Assembly: GCA_963924555.1 (NCBI GenBank)
Contig: OZ004587.1
Location: 3,286,001 to 3,350,000, forward strand
From: Crambe crambe
Lineage: Eukaryota > Porifera > Demospongiae > Poecilosclerida > Crambeidae
Length of the DNA stretch: 64,000 nucleotides
Direction of reading: 5' to 3'
Below the pieces are notes generated by a model that did not search any database, was not told where the DNA came from, and saw only the letters and a program-made list of their open reading frames with translations. Below, piece after piece: positions 50,326 to 61,007 of the stretch. Each line of letters opens with the position of its first letter. Position 1 is the first letter of the stretch. Position numbers and translations under genes: made by a program.

Positions 50326-50641
50326 CTAGTTTCTCAAATAATGAGCCCTCATTTGCTCTAATCTGGCAGCTCTGTGTTCTGCTGACTCTGCTCTCCTTCT
50401 GGCTCTCATTTGCTCTGCTCTTGCAGCATTATCTTCTGCTGACTCTGTACATTCCCTCCTCCTGGCTCTATCTGTCACATTTCTTTGCTAGTCTTGTTTT
50501 TCTCTGTTCCTTTGACTCTGTTCTCCTTCTAGCTCTGTCTCTTTCATTTCTTTCATGAGGTCTTGCTCTTCTTTGCTGGTCAGTTTCTAGAGGGTGTTCT
50601 GGGGCCCTCCTTCGCTTGTTTTCTGGTTCTCTGGGTTCCAT
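50326..50641 (-). pseudogene. Arg/Glu-rich short-repeat protein, unit 1 copy
   Basis: From the ATG at 50641 the frame reads MEPREPENKRRRAP and then an Arg/Glu-rich repeat region (RARRRTESKEQRKTRLAKK). Near 50468 a stop appears; shifting one frame restores the pattern (RARRRECTESAED, RARRRAESAEHRAARLEQMR) up to a stop at 50326. The repeat period of about 20 residues resembles STPR-type DNA-binding repeats, which are found on mobile-element proteins of invertebrates; that link is an inference. The reading frame is broken. Confidence 0.5.
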
Positions 50642-50756
50642 AATACTCGCTACAATAGTGTTTCAATTTCAAGCTTAACGAAAATGATTGCTTATTATGA
50701 CGTTGCTTAGTAGCTATTTCTACGCATGCGCATTTTGAGTGACGTACGTGTACATA

Positions 50757-50900
50757 CACCGATTTGCAGGTCGGTTGTCACAAAAAAGGGTCGTCAAATT
50801 TCACGCATGCGTGTTCATCTCAATTCAAAACCAATGGAATTCAACACGCATGCGTGCAAATTGACGACCTTTTTTGTGACAACCGACCTGCAAATCAGTG
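50757..50900. mobile_element. 144-bp mariner-like MITE with matched empty site
   Basis: The ends CACCGATTTGCAGGTCGG and its complement (CCGACCTGCAAATCAGTG) belong to arms of about 58 bp meeting near 50830, flanked by TA on both sides. The second duplication unit shows the same flanks (GTGTAACATATAAATATCGC at about 51602) without the insert and with a single TA, which confirms boundaries and target duplication. Confidence 0.92.
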
Positions 50901-51164
50901 TATAAATATCACAAATTTCCATTTTGACCAATTAGTGTGGGGCTTCGCTCACTCGCCAACTAGAGATGCTCGTATAGCATTAGTTGGGCGAGCAAGCAAC
51001 CAGTGGTCATTTCAATGTGCTCCTCCCTCACTTATGATTATATAGCCCCAACAGTGACTTTCGATATCTAGCTATTCAGGTTGTTAACTGACTTGGTGCA
51101 TTCCCAGTTAGCATTAGAGTGTCTTCTCTGAACCCAGGCTACCACTCCTGTTCAGACTCAGTAG

Positions 51165-51480
51165 CTAGTCTCTCAAATAATGAGCCCTCATATGCTCTAA
51201 TCTGGCAGCTCTGTGTTCTGCTGACTCTGCTCTCCTTCTGGCTCTCATTTGCTCTGCTCTTGCAGCATTATCTTCTGCTGACTCTGTACATTCCCTCCTC
51301 CTGGCTCTATCAGTCGCATTTCTTTGCTAGTCTTGTTTTTCTCTGTTCCTTTGACTCTGTTCTCCTTCTAGCTCAGTCTCTTTCATTTCTTTCATGAGGT
51401 TTCACTCTTCTTTGCTGGTCAGTTTCTAGAGGGTGTTCTGGAGCCCTCCTTCGCTTGTTTTCTGGTTCTCTGGGTTCCAT
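51165..51480 (-). pseudogene. Arg/Glu-rich short-repeat protein, unit 2 copy
   Basis: This is the duplicate of the ORF at 50641-50326, starting at 51480. It carries an additional TGA after about 35 codons (NERD then stop) besides the shared frame break, so it is more decayed. The long ORF that runs through here from 51804 is a chance extension. Confidence 0.5.
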
Positions 51481-51951
51481 AATACTCGCTACAATATAGT
51501 GTTTTAACTTCAAGCTTAACGAAAATGATTGCTTATTATGACGTTGCTTAGTAGCTATTTCATGCGCATGCGTAAGCGCATGCGCATTTTGAGTGACATA
51601 CGTGTAACATATAAATATCGCAATTTTCCATTTTGACCAATTAGTGTGGGGCTTCGCTCGCTCGCCAACTAGGGTATGTTTGTGTAACATATTCAATCGG
51701 CGAGCGAAGCAGTTGGTGAAAGTCATTTGTACTTTGACTTTATTGCAGTATACATAGGAGGCTGTATAATGCTTACCACAAGCCGCCAAGCACCTACAAT
51801 CCACTTAGCGCCTCTATGACAAAATGCTGCAGAAAGCAATAAGCTCTAGCTGTTTGTTTTAAGTGCTATGGGCATGTTTCATTTGTGGAGTCAAAGGTCA
51901 AACGAACGTATGCGCATGCGTATTATTAACTACGCCCGCTAGCTATTGACG

Positions 51952-51973
51952 TATATATATATATATATATATA
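51952..51973. repeat. (TA)n microsatellite
   Basis: Eleven TA units directly before the TCTCGAGCTCCCGTTG repeat end. Confidence 0.9.
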
Positions 51974-52059
51974 TCTCGAGCTCCCGTTGACATGACCAGA
52001 GAGAGGCTCATATGGCAAGCCATCAGTATCAAAATTATATTCAGATGTACGTCCGAAAC

Positions 52060-54130
52060 ATACCTTCGAAACACCGTTAAAACGTACGTCTGAAATAAAC
52101 GGGTCTGACTAAAACATGGACCGGACCGGACCACCGGACCGCGATAAACTTTTGCGCACGAAGTCAAAAATTCACATGCGCGCTTGATTGCAAAGATCTT
52201 TTTTTTATTTATTTATTTATTTATTTTTTTATATATTTTTTAATAATGGAATTCGATTATACACAGACAAACAAACAAGTCCAAGATCTGGGACGTACAC
52301 AGCTGGCCCTGGACTTTGGCCAAAGAGGTACCAAGGCAGTACAGTCATTATTCAAAGAAATGACCAGACCTGTATTTTGGCAGCATCCCATGCGATCAGT
52401 CAATTCCAGAGTCTAGGGTAGATCACTATGTCACTGAATGAACACATCCAAGGACAAGAGACCAAGGAAGATATTGAAAAGACCCTTCCTGGACCTTGCG
52501 CTTATTATTGCTCTGTTTTCCACCACACCCACCTGACGGGGGCAGTTTTCTCGTTTTTATTTCACTCCTACCTGTTTGTGCCCCTGCGGCTTATTCAAAC
52601 TTGAATTGAATTGGAATTGCCACAGCCAGATGGGGCTGACAAAATCACAGACCATGGACCACTAATAAAGTTGCTCCCATAACACTTAGCTAGCCTACAT
52701 AACTAGCTACAGTTCACACTTGCTGAACTAGTTAATATTAATATTAAATCAAAATCTTGCAATTTCTAATTGCATCTGTTTCCTTTTCAAAGGAATATCA
52801 TTCTGTATGAGTAAAAAGACCATAACAATAGTTAGCTGAGTATATGATTATTAAATCGACCCACCTGAGAGAAGGTGAATGGCCTGGTAGTGTGCATACT
52901 AGCTATTATCATAACAGTAATGCATAATTATGGCTAGAGCTTGTACTATCATGTAACACTTACTAAGCACAAAAATACTCCACAATCGTGGCCATAAGTT
53001 GTGTTGTGCAGGGATATTCTGTTTGAAAAATAGTTCCATAATACCTATAGCTATAGCTACTGGCTAATGGCAACACCACACATACAACTAGCTAGCTTAA
53101 CTCACTTTAGCAGAAAACAATCTCCATTTTGAGCTAGGATGTTTAGTCATTATATATTTGCTGTGTGGACATAAATATTATCATCTAGTGGTATAGACAG
53201 AGTAGCTATATAGCTAGGTGACTTAAAATTTATAGGCTAATAGCTAATTGTGTTAATAATTATAGGTGGATATAGCGCAGTAAAAGAAATTTATCATACC
53301 AATACTTTTGGGGTGTCATTGGACTCTCAATTTTGAGAAGTGTGAGATCAGATATTATGATTCATTATTGGGTGACAACATGAAATGCTTACAAAATGTG
53401 CAGTAAGTCAAGCATCTTATCAGTTACTTTAATCCAAGATTCAACTTCAGAACATCCAAGTAGGAGCTTGTATAAAAAAGTTGACACACAGAAGACACTT
53501 TTCAAGTTTTCTTCCACAATCAAAAATAAGTAGAAATCTACGATCTGAGCAAACCATATTATATAGCTAGCTACTGCATACAGTATACATACTGTTTATA
53601 TGTTGCAGGACACAACATACGTATCCTATCATTTTGAAGGTCCAGGAAGGGTCTTTTCGATATCTTCCTTGGTCAAGTACTCAGGAGTCACGTGCAAGGT
53701 GGGAATAAATTTCTATTGTAATTTATTTATTATTATCATAATGTTGATAAAATGAGAAAACTGTCCCCGTCAGGTGGGTGTGGTAGAAAACAGTGCAATG
53801 ATAAGTGCAAGGTCCAGGAAAGGTCTTTTCGATATCTTTCCTTGGTCATCTCTTGTCCTTGGATGTATTCATTCACATAGTGATCTACGCCATAGACTCT
53901 GGAATTGACTGATCGCATAGGCTGCATGGGATGCTGCCAAAACACGGGTGTGGTCATTTCTTTGAATAGTGACTGTATTGCCTTGGTACCTCTTTGGCCA
54001 AAGTCCAGGGCTGTGTCCCAGATCTTTGCAATCAAGCGCGCATGCGCATTTTTGACTTCGTGCGCAAAAGTTTATCGTGGTCCGGTCCAGTCCGTGTTTT
54101 AGTCAGACCCAAATAAACACGTACGTCTAA
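52060..54130. mobile_element. foldback/TIR element with arms of about 380-480 bp
   Basis: The left arm (about 52078-52560) contains GGTCTGACTAAAACATGGAC, TTTTGCGCACGAAGTCAAAA, CTGGACTTTGGCCAAAGAGG and CACCCACCTGACGGGG. All return in reverse order and complement at about 53755-54125. The right arm preserves an open minus-strand frame (54035-53736: WDTALDFGQRGTKAIQSLF, EMTTPVFWQHPMQ), whereas the left copy has a stop (after SVNSRV). A coding exon of unknown origin is therefore part of the arms. The centre (52570-53740) is AT-rich and non-coding. The left edge also matches 55755-55918 inverted, so this may be part of a larger composite ending there. Confidence 0.7.
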
Positions 54131-54280
54131 TTTCATTCTTTGCACGCGCGCATACTTCTTGAGCACGTTTTTTTCCCCTTTTTTTTTTATCACATGATTA
54201 TCACATGAGAAGTATACAAGTTCAATTCACAGAATTCGCGCGAAGGAGCCGAGCGGCAGTTTGGCATAGCCACTCTGAAT

Positions 54281-55381
54281 ATGTTATTGAGAGACTTGAG
54301 CTGTGCATTTCTACTTGTTCCAGTTTGCTTGCTTGATAGCATTAGTAGAAGTTCGGAACAATCAGAGCTGCAAGAATGTATAGCTTCTTTATCTCAGCTT
54401 TTGAAACGTTTGCATACTATGCAAAAAAAAGTGGGAGGAGTATATAACAATGCTGGAAGGTGATCATCACCAATATTCACCACGTCCACATAATTATGAT
54501 GTTGTCGACTGGTCGAGGAAGACCCTCTTTTGATGTTTCCAAATACTTGTCATCTCTTTCCTTTATTAATGGACAGAAATTGCAGCAATAATTGGTATCA
54601 GTAGAATGACTCTCTACAGGTACGTATGTATATCAAGTGGCTAGGTAATATAGTACGAAATGTACTGAAATCCATTGTGTTGTGATGCTTACCAGGCTCT
54701 ATTAGATGGCAACCTTATTCAGTACCTAGACCTAACTCATTATAGCTATACCATTAATTTATTAAAAGCCTTTCTTTGTGCTGTGTTTATCATTTATCAG
54801 ACTCTCACCATAAACTGATTAGATGGAGAATGGTGCCATCGATGGTTATAGTCGGCTAATAGATGCACTTCCAACAATCGTGCTTCTAGTGTGTACGAGA
54901 TTTTCTTAATGGAGGAGCAAGAGTTACTAGATTTTGTGGGCTCTGCATTATGTATACATCCCAAGAATTAACAGAAGTTTGATTGAGTTTTCTCAAGGTT
55001 GGAACAATCATTCCATAAGAACTGCCAACCATAAAACCCCTCAACAATTATACATGCACTGCTGGTTGTTTGATACTACAAAATTCCAATATTGATGCCC
55101 TTGACTTTGATGATTCTGTTGATACTAACTATGGTGTAGATCTGGATGGAACTCTTGAGACTGATGATCAGGATGGAGTGGTGGTTCCGGAAAACAGAAT
55201 TAAATTTTCTGATCAAGATATCAGAGCCCTAAAACTGGCCATCAATCCACTTGGTTCATCAGATAACCATGGCGTAGACATTTATGAAGAAACATTACAA
55301 TACATATCGCTCTACATTAACACAAGTGTAATTTTTTGGTTTATTATTATTATTATAAAATTCAGATACATGATAAGCTAG
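54281..55381 (+). pseudogene. integrase-core transposase, badly decayed
   Basis: Pieces of one protein appear in order but in different frames. At 54511 GRGRPSFDVSKYLSSLSF, then at 54570 WTEIAAIIGISRMTLYR ending at a GT donor, form a helix-turn-helix region. At 54835 AIDGYSRLIDALP, continued by NRASSVYEIF after a shift, is the D-containing strand of an integrase core. At 54942 LHYVYIPRINRSLIEF and GWNNHSIRT precede TPQQLY. From 55070 an acidic tail runs to about 55330 (VVVPENRIKFSDQDI, NPLGSSDNHGVDIYEETLQ). These match eukaryotic integrase-core transposases (IS3EU-like by memory). The stretch between the first catalytic Asp region and LHYVY is too short, so catalytic residues are missing. Confidence 0.75.
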
Positions 55382-55751
55382 CTAGATGACCAGCCTATGT
55401 TAGCAGTTCAGTCACAGTGCATCCATTCAAAAAGAAAACTCTTTATTAACTTTGCTAAGAATTGATTGGATCATAGTTCATATATGTTGTGGGGAGTTCA
55501 AGAGTACAATCACAAGTATGTGCTATAGGATGTCGGCCAAGCCCTGATAATATATAATTACCCCGCACCTGAGGACAACCATCGTCACTCGAACTCGAAC
55601 AAGGACGTTTGCTCTTGATGTACGCTTCTAATTCCTTCTGTTCAATCACTTCTCTCTCTCTTCTCCATTATTGTAGGCACTATAGAGTGATTGCCACAAG
55701 CATGCAGCTGCTAGCTGGAATGTCATTAACTGCGCATGCGTATTTTCCAAT

Positions 55752-55918
55752 TCGGACGTACGTGTTTATTTCGGACGTACGTTTAAGACGTAGGTGTGGG
55801 AAGTACATCTGAATTTATTTTTGATACTGATGGCTTGCCATAGGCTCGCTTCGCTCGCCAAATATATATCTCGAGTTCCCGTTGACATGACCAGAGAGTG
55901 GCTCGCTTCGCTCGCCAA
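55752..55918. repeat. repeat end with ACGTACGT words
   Basis: GGACGTACGTGTTTATTTC and GATACTGATGGCTTGCCATA are inverted matches to 52010-52100, and the segment closes with the TCTCGAGTTCCCGTTGACAT family end. It is the probable right terminus of the composite beginning near 51970, which encloses the integrase relic. Confidence 0.6.
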
Positions 55919-56489
55919 TAAAAAGTTAAGTAGGGATAGCCTAAAGTCTAACTGGGCTGTATAATGTACTGCGGCCTCGTATGAAAACAATCCCTACATT
56001 TACATTCACTGCCTATAGCTACAGCTAGCTATGGGCCGTTGTAAAAGTAGGGATTGTTTTCATATGAGGCCGCAGTACATTATACAGCCCAGTTAGACTT
56101 TAGGCTATCCCTACTTAACTTTTTATTTAGAAGAAATTTTTTATGCTCACTTGTTTCTATTCTTTTTTTTTTTTTAGCTAGTGCTTGAAGTTGAAAGTAA
56201 GTTAAAGAATTGAGGGTGGCAGTATTGAGTGTCACTTGAACTGAGAGTATCCAATGATTATTATTTGACATGAGGCTACAGTACAGTACTATAGTCTATA
56301 CAAAGCCAGCTCTACATAAACCTGTCTTTTTTTTCTTTTGTAGGCACATACACAGTCTCTGGAAGAATTTATATAGTTATTTTAGTTTTGTTTATTATTT
56401 AATATAAAACTTTACAGCAACAGCGATGTAAATGACACGTGCATGGCATGGTAAAGTGAACTGACTACACTACAGCCAAGTACTGGCTA

Positions 56490-56535
56490 TAATACCTCGT
56501 ACCCAGGCCGCTTTTTTCGCGGCCTGGGTACGAGG
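56490..56535. repeat. short perfect hairpin
   Basis: CCTCGTACCCAGGCCGC and GCGGCCTGGGTACGAGG pair over 17 bases around a loop of about 6 T-rich bases (TTTTTC). It lies inside copy 3, is absent from copies 1 and 2, and is GC-rich in an AT-rich setting, so it is a separate small insertion. Confidence 0.8.
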
Positions 56536-57231
56536 CTAATACTACTATAGGATGAGCATATGCAGATCATCAGATAAGAATAAATAGTTAGCTAAACGAT
56601 TAAACTGAAGACCTAGTAGAGCTACTGAACCCAAAGTTCTTATACGTGGCCCCGCCCATACGCTCCGCCCCCTACCGACGTGCGCTTCAAAATGGCGTAG
56701 AAAGATTCAGTCGTTACGCAACCTTAAATTTTAATTTTTTATGACGTCATATTTGACTTGCCACGTGGGCAATTTTTTGTTGAAGAAGTGGTAGGTAGTT
56801 CTAGCCTCTCTACTCTCCTTTAGAGCAGTTTTCAGTGGCCACGCTTGAAGTACCTATGCAGGAAAGCTGTAAAAACAAGCTATGTGTTTATGGAGTGTAG
56901 ATAGCTGGGCACTCTGTTTTTAACGGGGAACTTCTGTTAGATGGATTAAAGAGCTGTACTTGGGTCTCGTTGGAAAGCGCGCTCTAGGACAACATTGGAA
57001 AGCGTGCACAATTCAATAACCAGGTATGTTAAAGATAGTTATTTTAGCAGTAGATATGTCATTTTAAAGTAGATGTATAGGTGTCGAAAAATATAATCCA
57101 CGAGATTACAGAATGATAATAACAATAGAGCTACAATAAATCCATCTATCATCCTCACTTTCAAAGTCAATTTCATCTTAAAAACGAAGTCCATAATATC
57201 AACATCATGATCTCTCTCTGTGGTGTTGCAG

Positions 57232-57535
57232 CAGTTTCTGCATTCATATCCAGCTGAGCAAGAGTTCGCCTTCTTTCTACAATTGGTTCGCACACCTGTA
57301 ACCTCTTATCAAACTCTCAAGTCTATTCCTGATGGTCTTGATGTTTTCATTAGTGTCTCACACTACAGCGAGTGAGTTATTCTTTATGGACCATCTGTAA
57401 TAATTATGATAGTGACTGAAGTATTGTCCCCACAGGTGCAGAACCCAGCAGGATCTCTTCCAGTGCTTCATTGGAGGCTGTCATCCCATTTTCAAATTTT
57501 GTTCTGAACCACGGATGTCATCAAGCCATTTATGA
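57232..57535 (+). CDS. coding fragment inside the 2.7-kb element, two exons
   Basis: Not recognised. Exon 57232-57371 follows the acceptor GTGTTGCAG, and exon 57436-57535 follows TCCCCACAG. The donor is GA|GTGAGT, the frame is kept across the 64-bp intron, and the reading ends at TGA. The 79 residues include EFAFFLQLVRTPV, LKSIPDGLDVFISVSHYSEC and a Cys-rich end (FQCFIGGCHPIFKFCSEP). Earlier exons are not resolved; a donor-like end at 57024 (AACCAG|GTATGT) could belong to one. It could be the element's own protein or a captured host exon pair. Confidence 0.45.
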
Positions 57536-57901
57536 TGCTGTTCTTCCACCGACAATCCCAGGTTATTGAACATAGAGTAGTGGGTGGCCGGACATTGTGT
57601 AATAAAACCTTTTGAAGTACACCGTACCCACTAATTGTAGGAATTCCAAAATAGCCTGACTTCCAGTTTAAGGGTAACCCTTAGGCAGCTTTAGTATTAG
57701 CCAGTGGCTAGTTGGTTCGCCTTGTGCCCATTTTGGACACTAAAGTTATAAAATAAAGGTTCCTGAAGCAGTACTTCTAGTAATAAGGAAGCAGAAAAGT
57801 GGCTTTACCTATCCCACTGAAAAAGGACACATAATCACAGCCAGTACATACCAACAGTGTCTGAAGAACATGGGGTAACTCTGATGGTGTGAGCTTGCCT
57901 A

Positions 57902-58500
57902 GCTCTGGATCAGTAGTCTGATGTAGCCGACCCTTTACCTTCCTTTTCTTGGGGGCGGGGGAAGGAGAAAGGGTCTGGTGACTCTAGCATCAACGACTTG
58001 TGTCGCGCATGAAAAACAACACTTGGATTCATCATGTGATATAGCCATAAACTTTTGTTTCTACCACTTTTTGGACCCTGCCCCTTGCTTTTCTATGGGA
58101 TCAAGATCGACTCGATAAGCCCTTGATGGGATCGATCGTGGCTGTAGCTAGCTGTTTCAAGTGAGATGAGAAGTTATCAGCAGGTGGATCAATTGACTTA
58201 TACGGCATTATGAGGCTAGGGGAGCGAGCATTAGGTGTATGGGACGTACTATTCAAACACTGTTGTGACTCCAAGGCTCTTGTCACTTGATCCCCATTTC
58301 TTAGACTCTCCAAGAATTCTCCTTTCTCTAACTACTGCTTTTCACGCAAATTACTTGCACACGGTTTATGATTGCCATGATGTAATGTTCAAAAATGACA
58401 CAAGTTGTATATGCTAGAGTCACCAGACCCTTTCTCCTTCCCCCCACCCCCAAGAAAAGGAAGGTAAAGGGTCGGCTACACCAGACTACTGGATCAGCTT
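57902..58500. repeat. internal inverted repeat of the 2.7-kb element
   Basis: GATGTAGCCGACCCTTTACC, TTTTCTTGGGGGCGGGGGAA and GGGTCTGGTGACTCTAGCAT at 57918-57990 recur as the reverse complement at 58411-58484, with about 420 bp between the arms. Confidence 0.85.
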
Positions 58501-58572
58501 CTAAGGCCATGATCAGATTTTTGAGGTGAAATAGCCTTAACTCTCTGGCACTATAAAGGCTGATTTATGCAA

Positions 58573-58896
58573 TTATGTCCTTGTTTTTGGAAAAGTAACC
58601 AGCCACCTAGGTTTATGGCTAGGATCTGCAAGTACTACCCTTGTTATATCCCTTCTGCAGGTTTGACAGATTACTCCATCTTCAGGGACATCAAGGCTTG
58701 ATATGTACCTGTAACCCTCCACTTGGATGGCATATTCAGATGGATTTTTCCATGGCAGAGGTAGCAGGCTTCTGTGAGGCTGGTGGTCTGCTCTGTCATT
58801 GCATATAGCTATATGTATTAGTACACTGATAACCTTTTTTAATGATAAAATATTACCATGTATATTCGTTTGTTCCTTCTCTCCCTCAGAATACAC
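58573..58896 (-). CDS. hypothetical ORF with CxxC motif inside the 2.7-kb element
   Basis: Not recognised. The C-terminal part (VPEDGVICQTCRRDITRVV, HKPRWLVTFPKTRT) looks protein-like with a CQTC pair. In another frame just upstream there is TEACYLCHGKI, a second CxxC pair, so a zinc-binding module may be split by a frameshift or an intron. The first 30 residues are AT-rich and doubtful. It may be the remnant of a transposase zinc finger. Confidence 0.35.
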   Translation of the reverse strand: MYSEGEKEQTNIHGNILSLKKVISVLIHIAICNDRADHQPHRSLLPLPWKNPSEYAIQVEGYRYISSLDVPEDGVICQTCRRDITRVVLADPSHKPRWLVTFPKTRT

Positions 58897-59837
58897 TCAG
58901 CAGCAGTTGAAATACTAAGTAATAGGATTGTTTACCTACTTATCAACCTACATACACACAGTGAATGCAGCTGGACTTTGCACGCGCTAAGTACACTGCT
59001 GCCGATCGTGCACAAGTCCATACTTTGATGATTGTAAGCTAAGGATGTCTGAATAGTGTTGGAGAAAGTAAAGCTTTAGATCTGTGTCGGAAAATATTAT
59101 ACCACGCTAGTTAGTACATCCTTTCAAAACAGGTATGTTGCGTGTTTGGTGCCCGTGCAAGTGGATTTTGGCAGTTGTAAGCGATTAAGTGCGTTAATAG
59201 TGTACTAGGAAGGTTGTGTGTCCTCGCTAACAAATTTCAAGTCCAAGAATGCACAGGTAACGGAATAAGAAAACGTTTTCTAGAGGTGCTGTTTTGATTC
59301 ACCGTGCACCTACGGCAAGAATTGACATTTCCGGTAAAATTAAATTTCAATGGGGCTCAATTGACTTCCGGTTTGGTTGCGTAACGACTGGATTAGCCGA
59401 GTGCTATTGATATCACTGATTTGTGAAGTAGCGCTTTAGTCAAAACTAATAGCAAAAGATCAGCCTCTAGGTGCCGCTCTAACAGATGGCCAAAGCAGAA
59501 TTTTGATGACTATACCCAGTAAGTCGGGGCGTTGATCTGATATTTATCCTTATTATTATAAAGAAATAGAACAAAAGTCAATTTTAGAACTCGTTTTTTT
59601 CTAATGTTAGCGAATGAATTTTTGGCTTTTGAACATTCTTTTTTTCTTTGTAGATATAATAATTCACTGTAGCCTTCTGAGAACCTGTAGAGTAAGGGTA
59701 GAAGAGAAAGAAGAGTTTTTAGTTTATACAGTACTATGACCTTTGACCCGCCATCCCTACTTAGAGAGTGCTACACTCTGGCCATACCAAATTGATTGCT
59801 TGTTTCTCAGATTTTTGGAACAAAAATTTGACCAGGC

Positions 59838-59866
59838 CACCCGGAAAAAAAAAAAAAAAAAAAAAA
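59838..59866. repeat. poly-A run
   Basis: About 24 A residues just downstream of foldback copy 3, preceded by a Harbinger-like end word GGCCATACCAAATTG at 59780. Confidence 0.8.
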
Positions 59867-59943
59867 TTATTAGAAGAGGTTAGAAATATGTTTATAAAAC
59901 ATTTAAAGTTAAACATTAATGCTAAGAATATATAATATAATTG

Positions 59944-60652
59944 CTAATCACTTCTCTTTTCTTGGTCTTTTGGGTATATTAGAAGGTTGCCTGCAAATAA
60001 TCTTTTTGCCTTCACTCTTGCAGAGAAACATATGGGCAATACTGTTGCACAACTTTCTCTGAGTTCTTGAATCTCACTGTCATCAATAAGTGTTTCAGCT
60101 CCCATGCCACAATAGTAGCATATCCCAGGGAAGCTGACAAGAGTAGATTTATAATATTGCATTTCAATTGGGGAGTTACACACCAAAGCTTCTCGTACTA
60201 CAACAGTATCTAAACATGGCGAGGCCTCTGGAAACAGTCTACCCTTGAGGTAGATGCATACATGCATACATCTGAACTGGTCACACAAGCTGATAGGAGC
60301 AGATGGGGGGACATCATGGGTGTCAACAAACTTTTCATCTTTAGAAATAGCAATACGAGATATTATTTCATCTTCAAATTCAAGATCCATCTGTACAAAA
60401 ACACAGAGGCCATGCTATTGTAAGATGCTGATCATCTAAAAGTGCTGGCTTCAAGTGAGAGTTTACCTTGCAAAGAAGGCTCCCAAATGTGTCTTCCCAT
60501 CCACACTTGACTATTGTCCTCTTTTTCACCACTTCTTGGCAGCGCTTCACAATAATGCTCAACCACGCAAAAGTAGTATGAGCCATCAACGATAGTAGAA
60601 GGGTCCTGATGATGTGTGAACTAGCACTGACAGCTAGCTGGACCCTGAACAC
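59944..60652 (-). CDS. unrecognised Cys-containing protein, two exons
   Basis: Exon 60652-60467 (or from the internal ATG at 60583) ends at AAG|GTAAAC, and exon 60390-59944 follows TTGTACAG in phase 0, giving about 187-210 residues. The second exon contains SLCDQFRCMHVCIYLKGR, ICYYCGMGAETLIDD and VLPICFSARVKAKR, a spaced set of CxxC-like pairs that looks like a degenerate zinc-binding fold, and ends KDQEKRSD. It sits between transposon copies and may be an element gene; the upstream boundary is uncertain. Confidence 0.5.
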
Positions 60653-60948
60653 TTATTACAGAGGTTTTCAGGTTGGTTGACCAGTAGAATTTGCGCATGT
60701 GCAAAATAAATTCATGCGAGTAAAATATACTGTCATACAAATGCAATGGTCTTAAATTTAGCGAGCACGAATTTAATTCTGTATTGTTGGCAAACCTGAA
60801 AACCTCTGTAGTGACACGTGATCCGTTCGCGCGCTCCCTGTGCGCATGCGCACAGTGGAAAAGGAGGTCGAAAAATAAAATCCAATCTCCAAAAATTTTG
60901 GCCCGCCGGATCTGAGAAACAAGTAATCAATTTGGTATGGCCTCTCGA

Positions 60949-61007
60949 TATATATATCTCGAACTCCGTTGACATGACCAGAGAGTGGTTCGCTTCGCTC
61001 GCCAACT
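60949..61007. repeat. TCTCGAACTCCGTTGACATG family end, fourth copy
   Basis: It carries TATATATCTCGAACTCCGTT, GACCAGAGAGTGG and TTCGCTTCGCTCGCC, as at 2806, 51968 and 55863. Confidence 0.8.

Larger units (their letters stand above)
50105..51642. repeat. tandem duplication, two units of about 0.7-0.8 kb
   Basis: Unit 1 (50105-50934) and unit 2 (50935-51642) are nearly identical, both starting AGTGTGGGGCTTCGCTC. The start of a third unit (51643-51670) follows and breaks off. Unit 1 is longer mainly because it contains the MITE at 50757-50900; unit 2 has the empty site. The duplication therefore predates the MITE insertion. Confidence 0.9.
56708..59390. mobile_element. 2683-bp TIR transposon with 4-bp GATT duplication
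   Basis: The ends CAGTCGTTACGCAACC and GGTTGCGTAACGACTG are exact inverted repeats. GATT precedes the left end (56704-56707) and follows the right end (59391-59394); copy 1 of the host foldback element has a single GATT at that place, an empty-site comparison inside the window. The interior carries a two-exon coding stretch, a minus-strand ORF and an internal inverted repeat (57902-57990 with about 58411-58500). No recognised transposase is present, so the superfamily remains open. Confidence 0.9.
55917..59779 (+). mobile_element. foldback element, subfamily B, copy 3, split by a TIR transposon
   Basis: The long hairpin at 55917-55997 and 56047-56127 (81-bp arms) is followed by the interior to 56707. 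After the insertion (56708-59390) the element resumes at GATTAGCCGAGTGCTATTG and continues through the tail to CCATCCCTACTTAGAGAGTG and a damaged terminal palindrome at 59762-59779. Removing the insert and one GATT restores co-linearity with copy 1. Confidence 0.88.

Noticed and set aside
51373-51804. 143-codon minus-strand ORF as an independent gene
   Set aside because: Only its last third (after the internal ATG at 51480) has a pattern shared with unit 1; the rest crosses repeat junctions.
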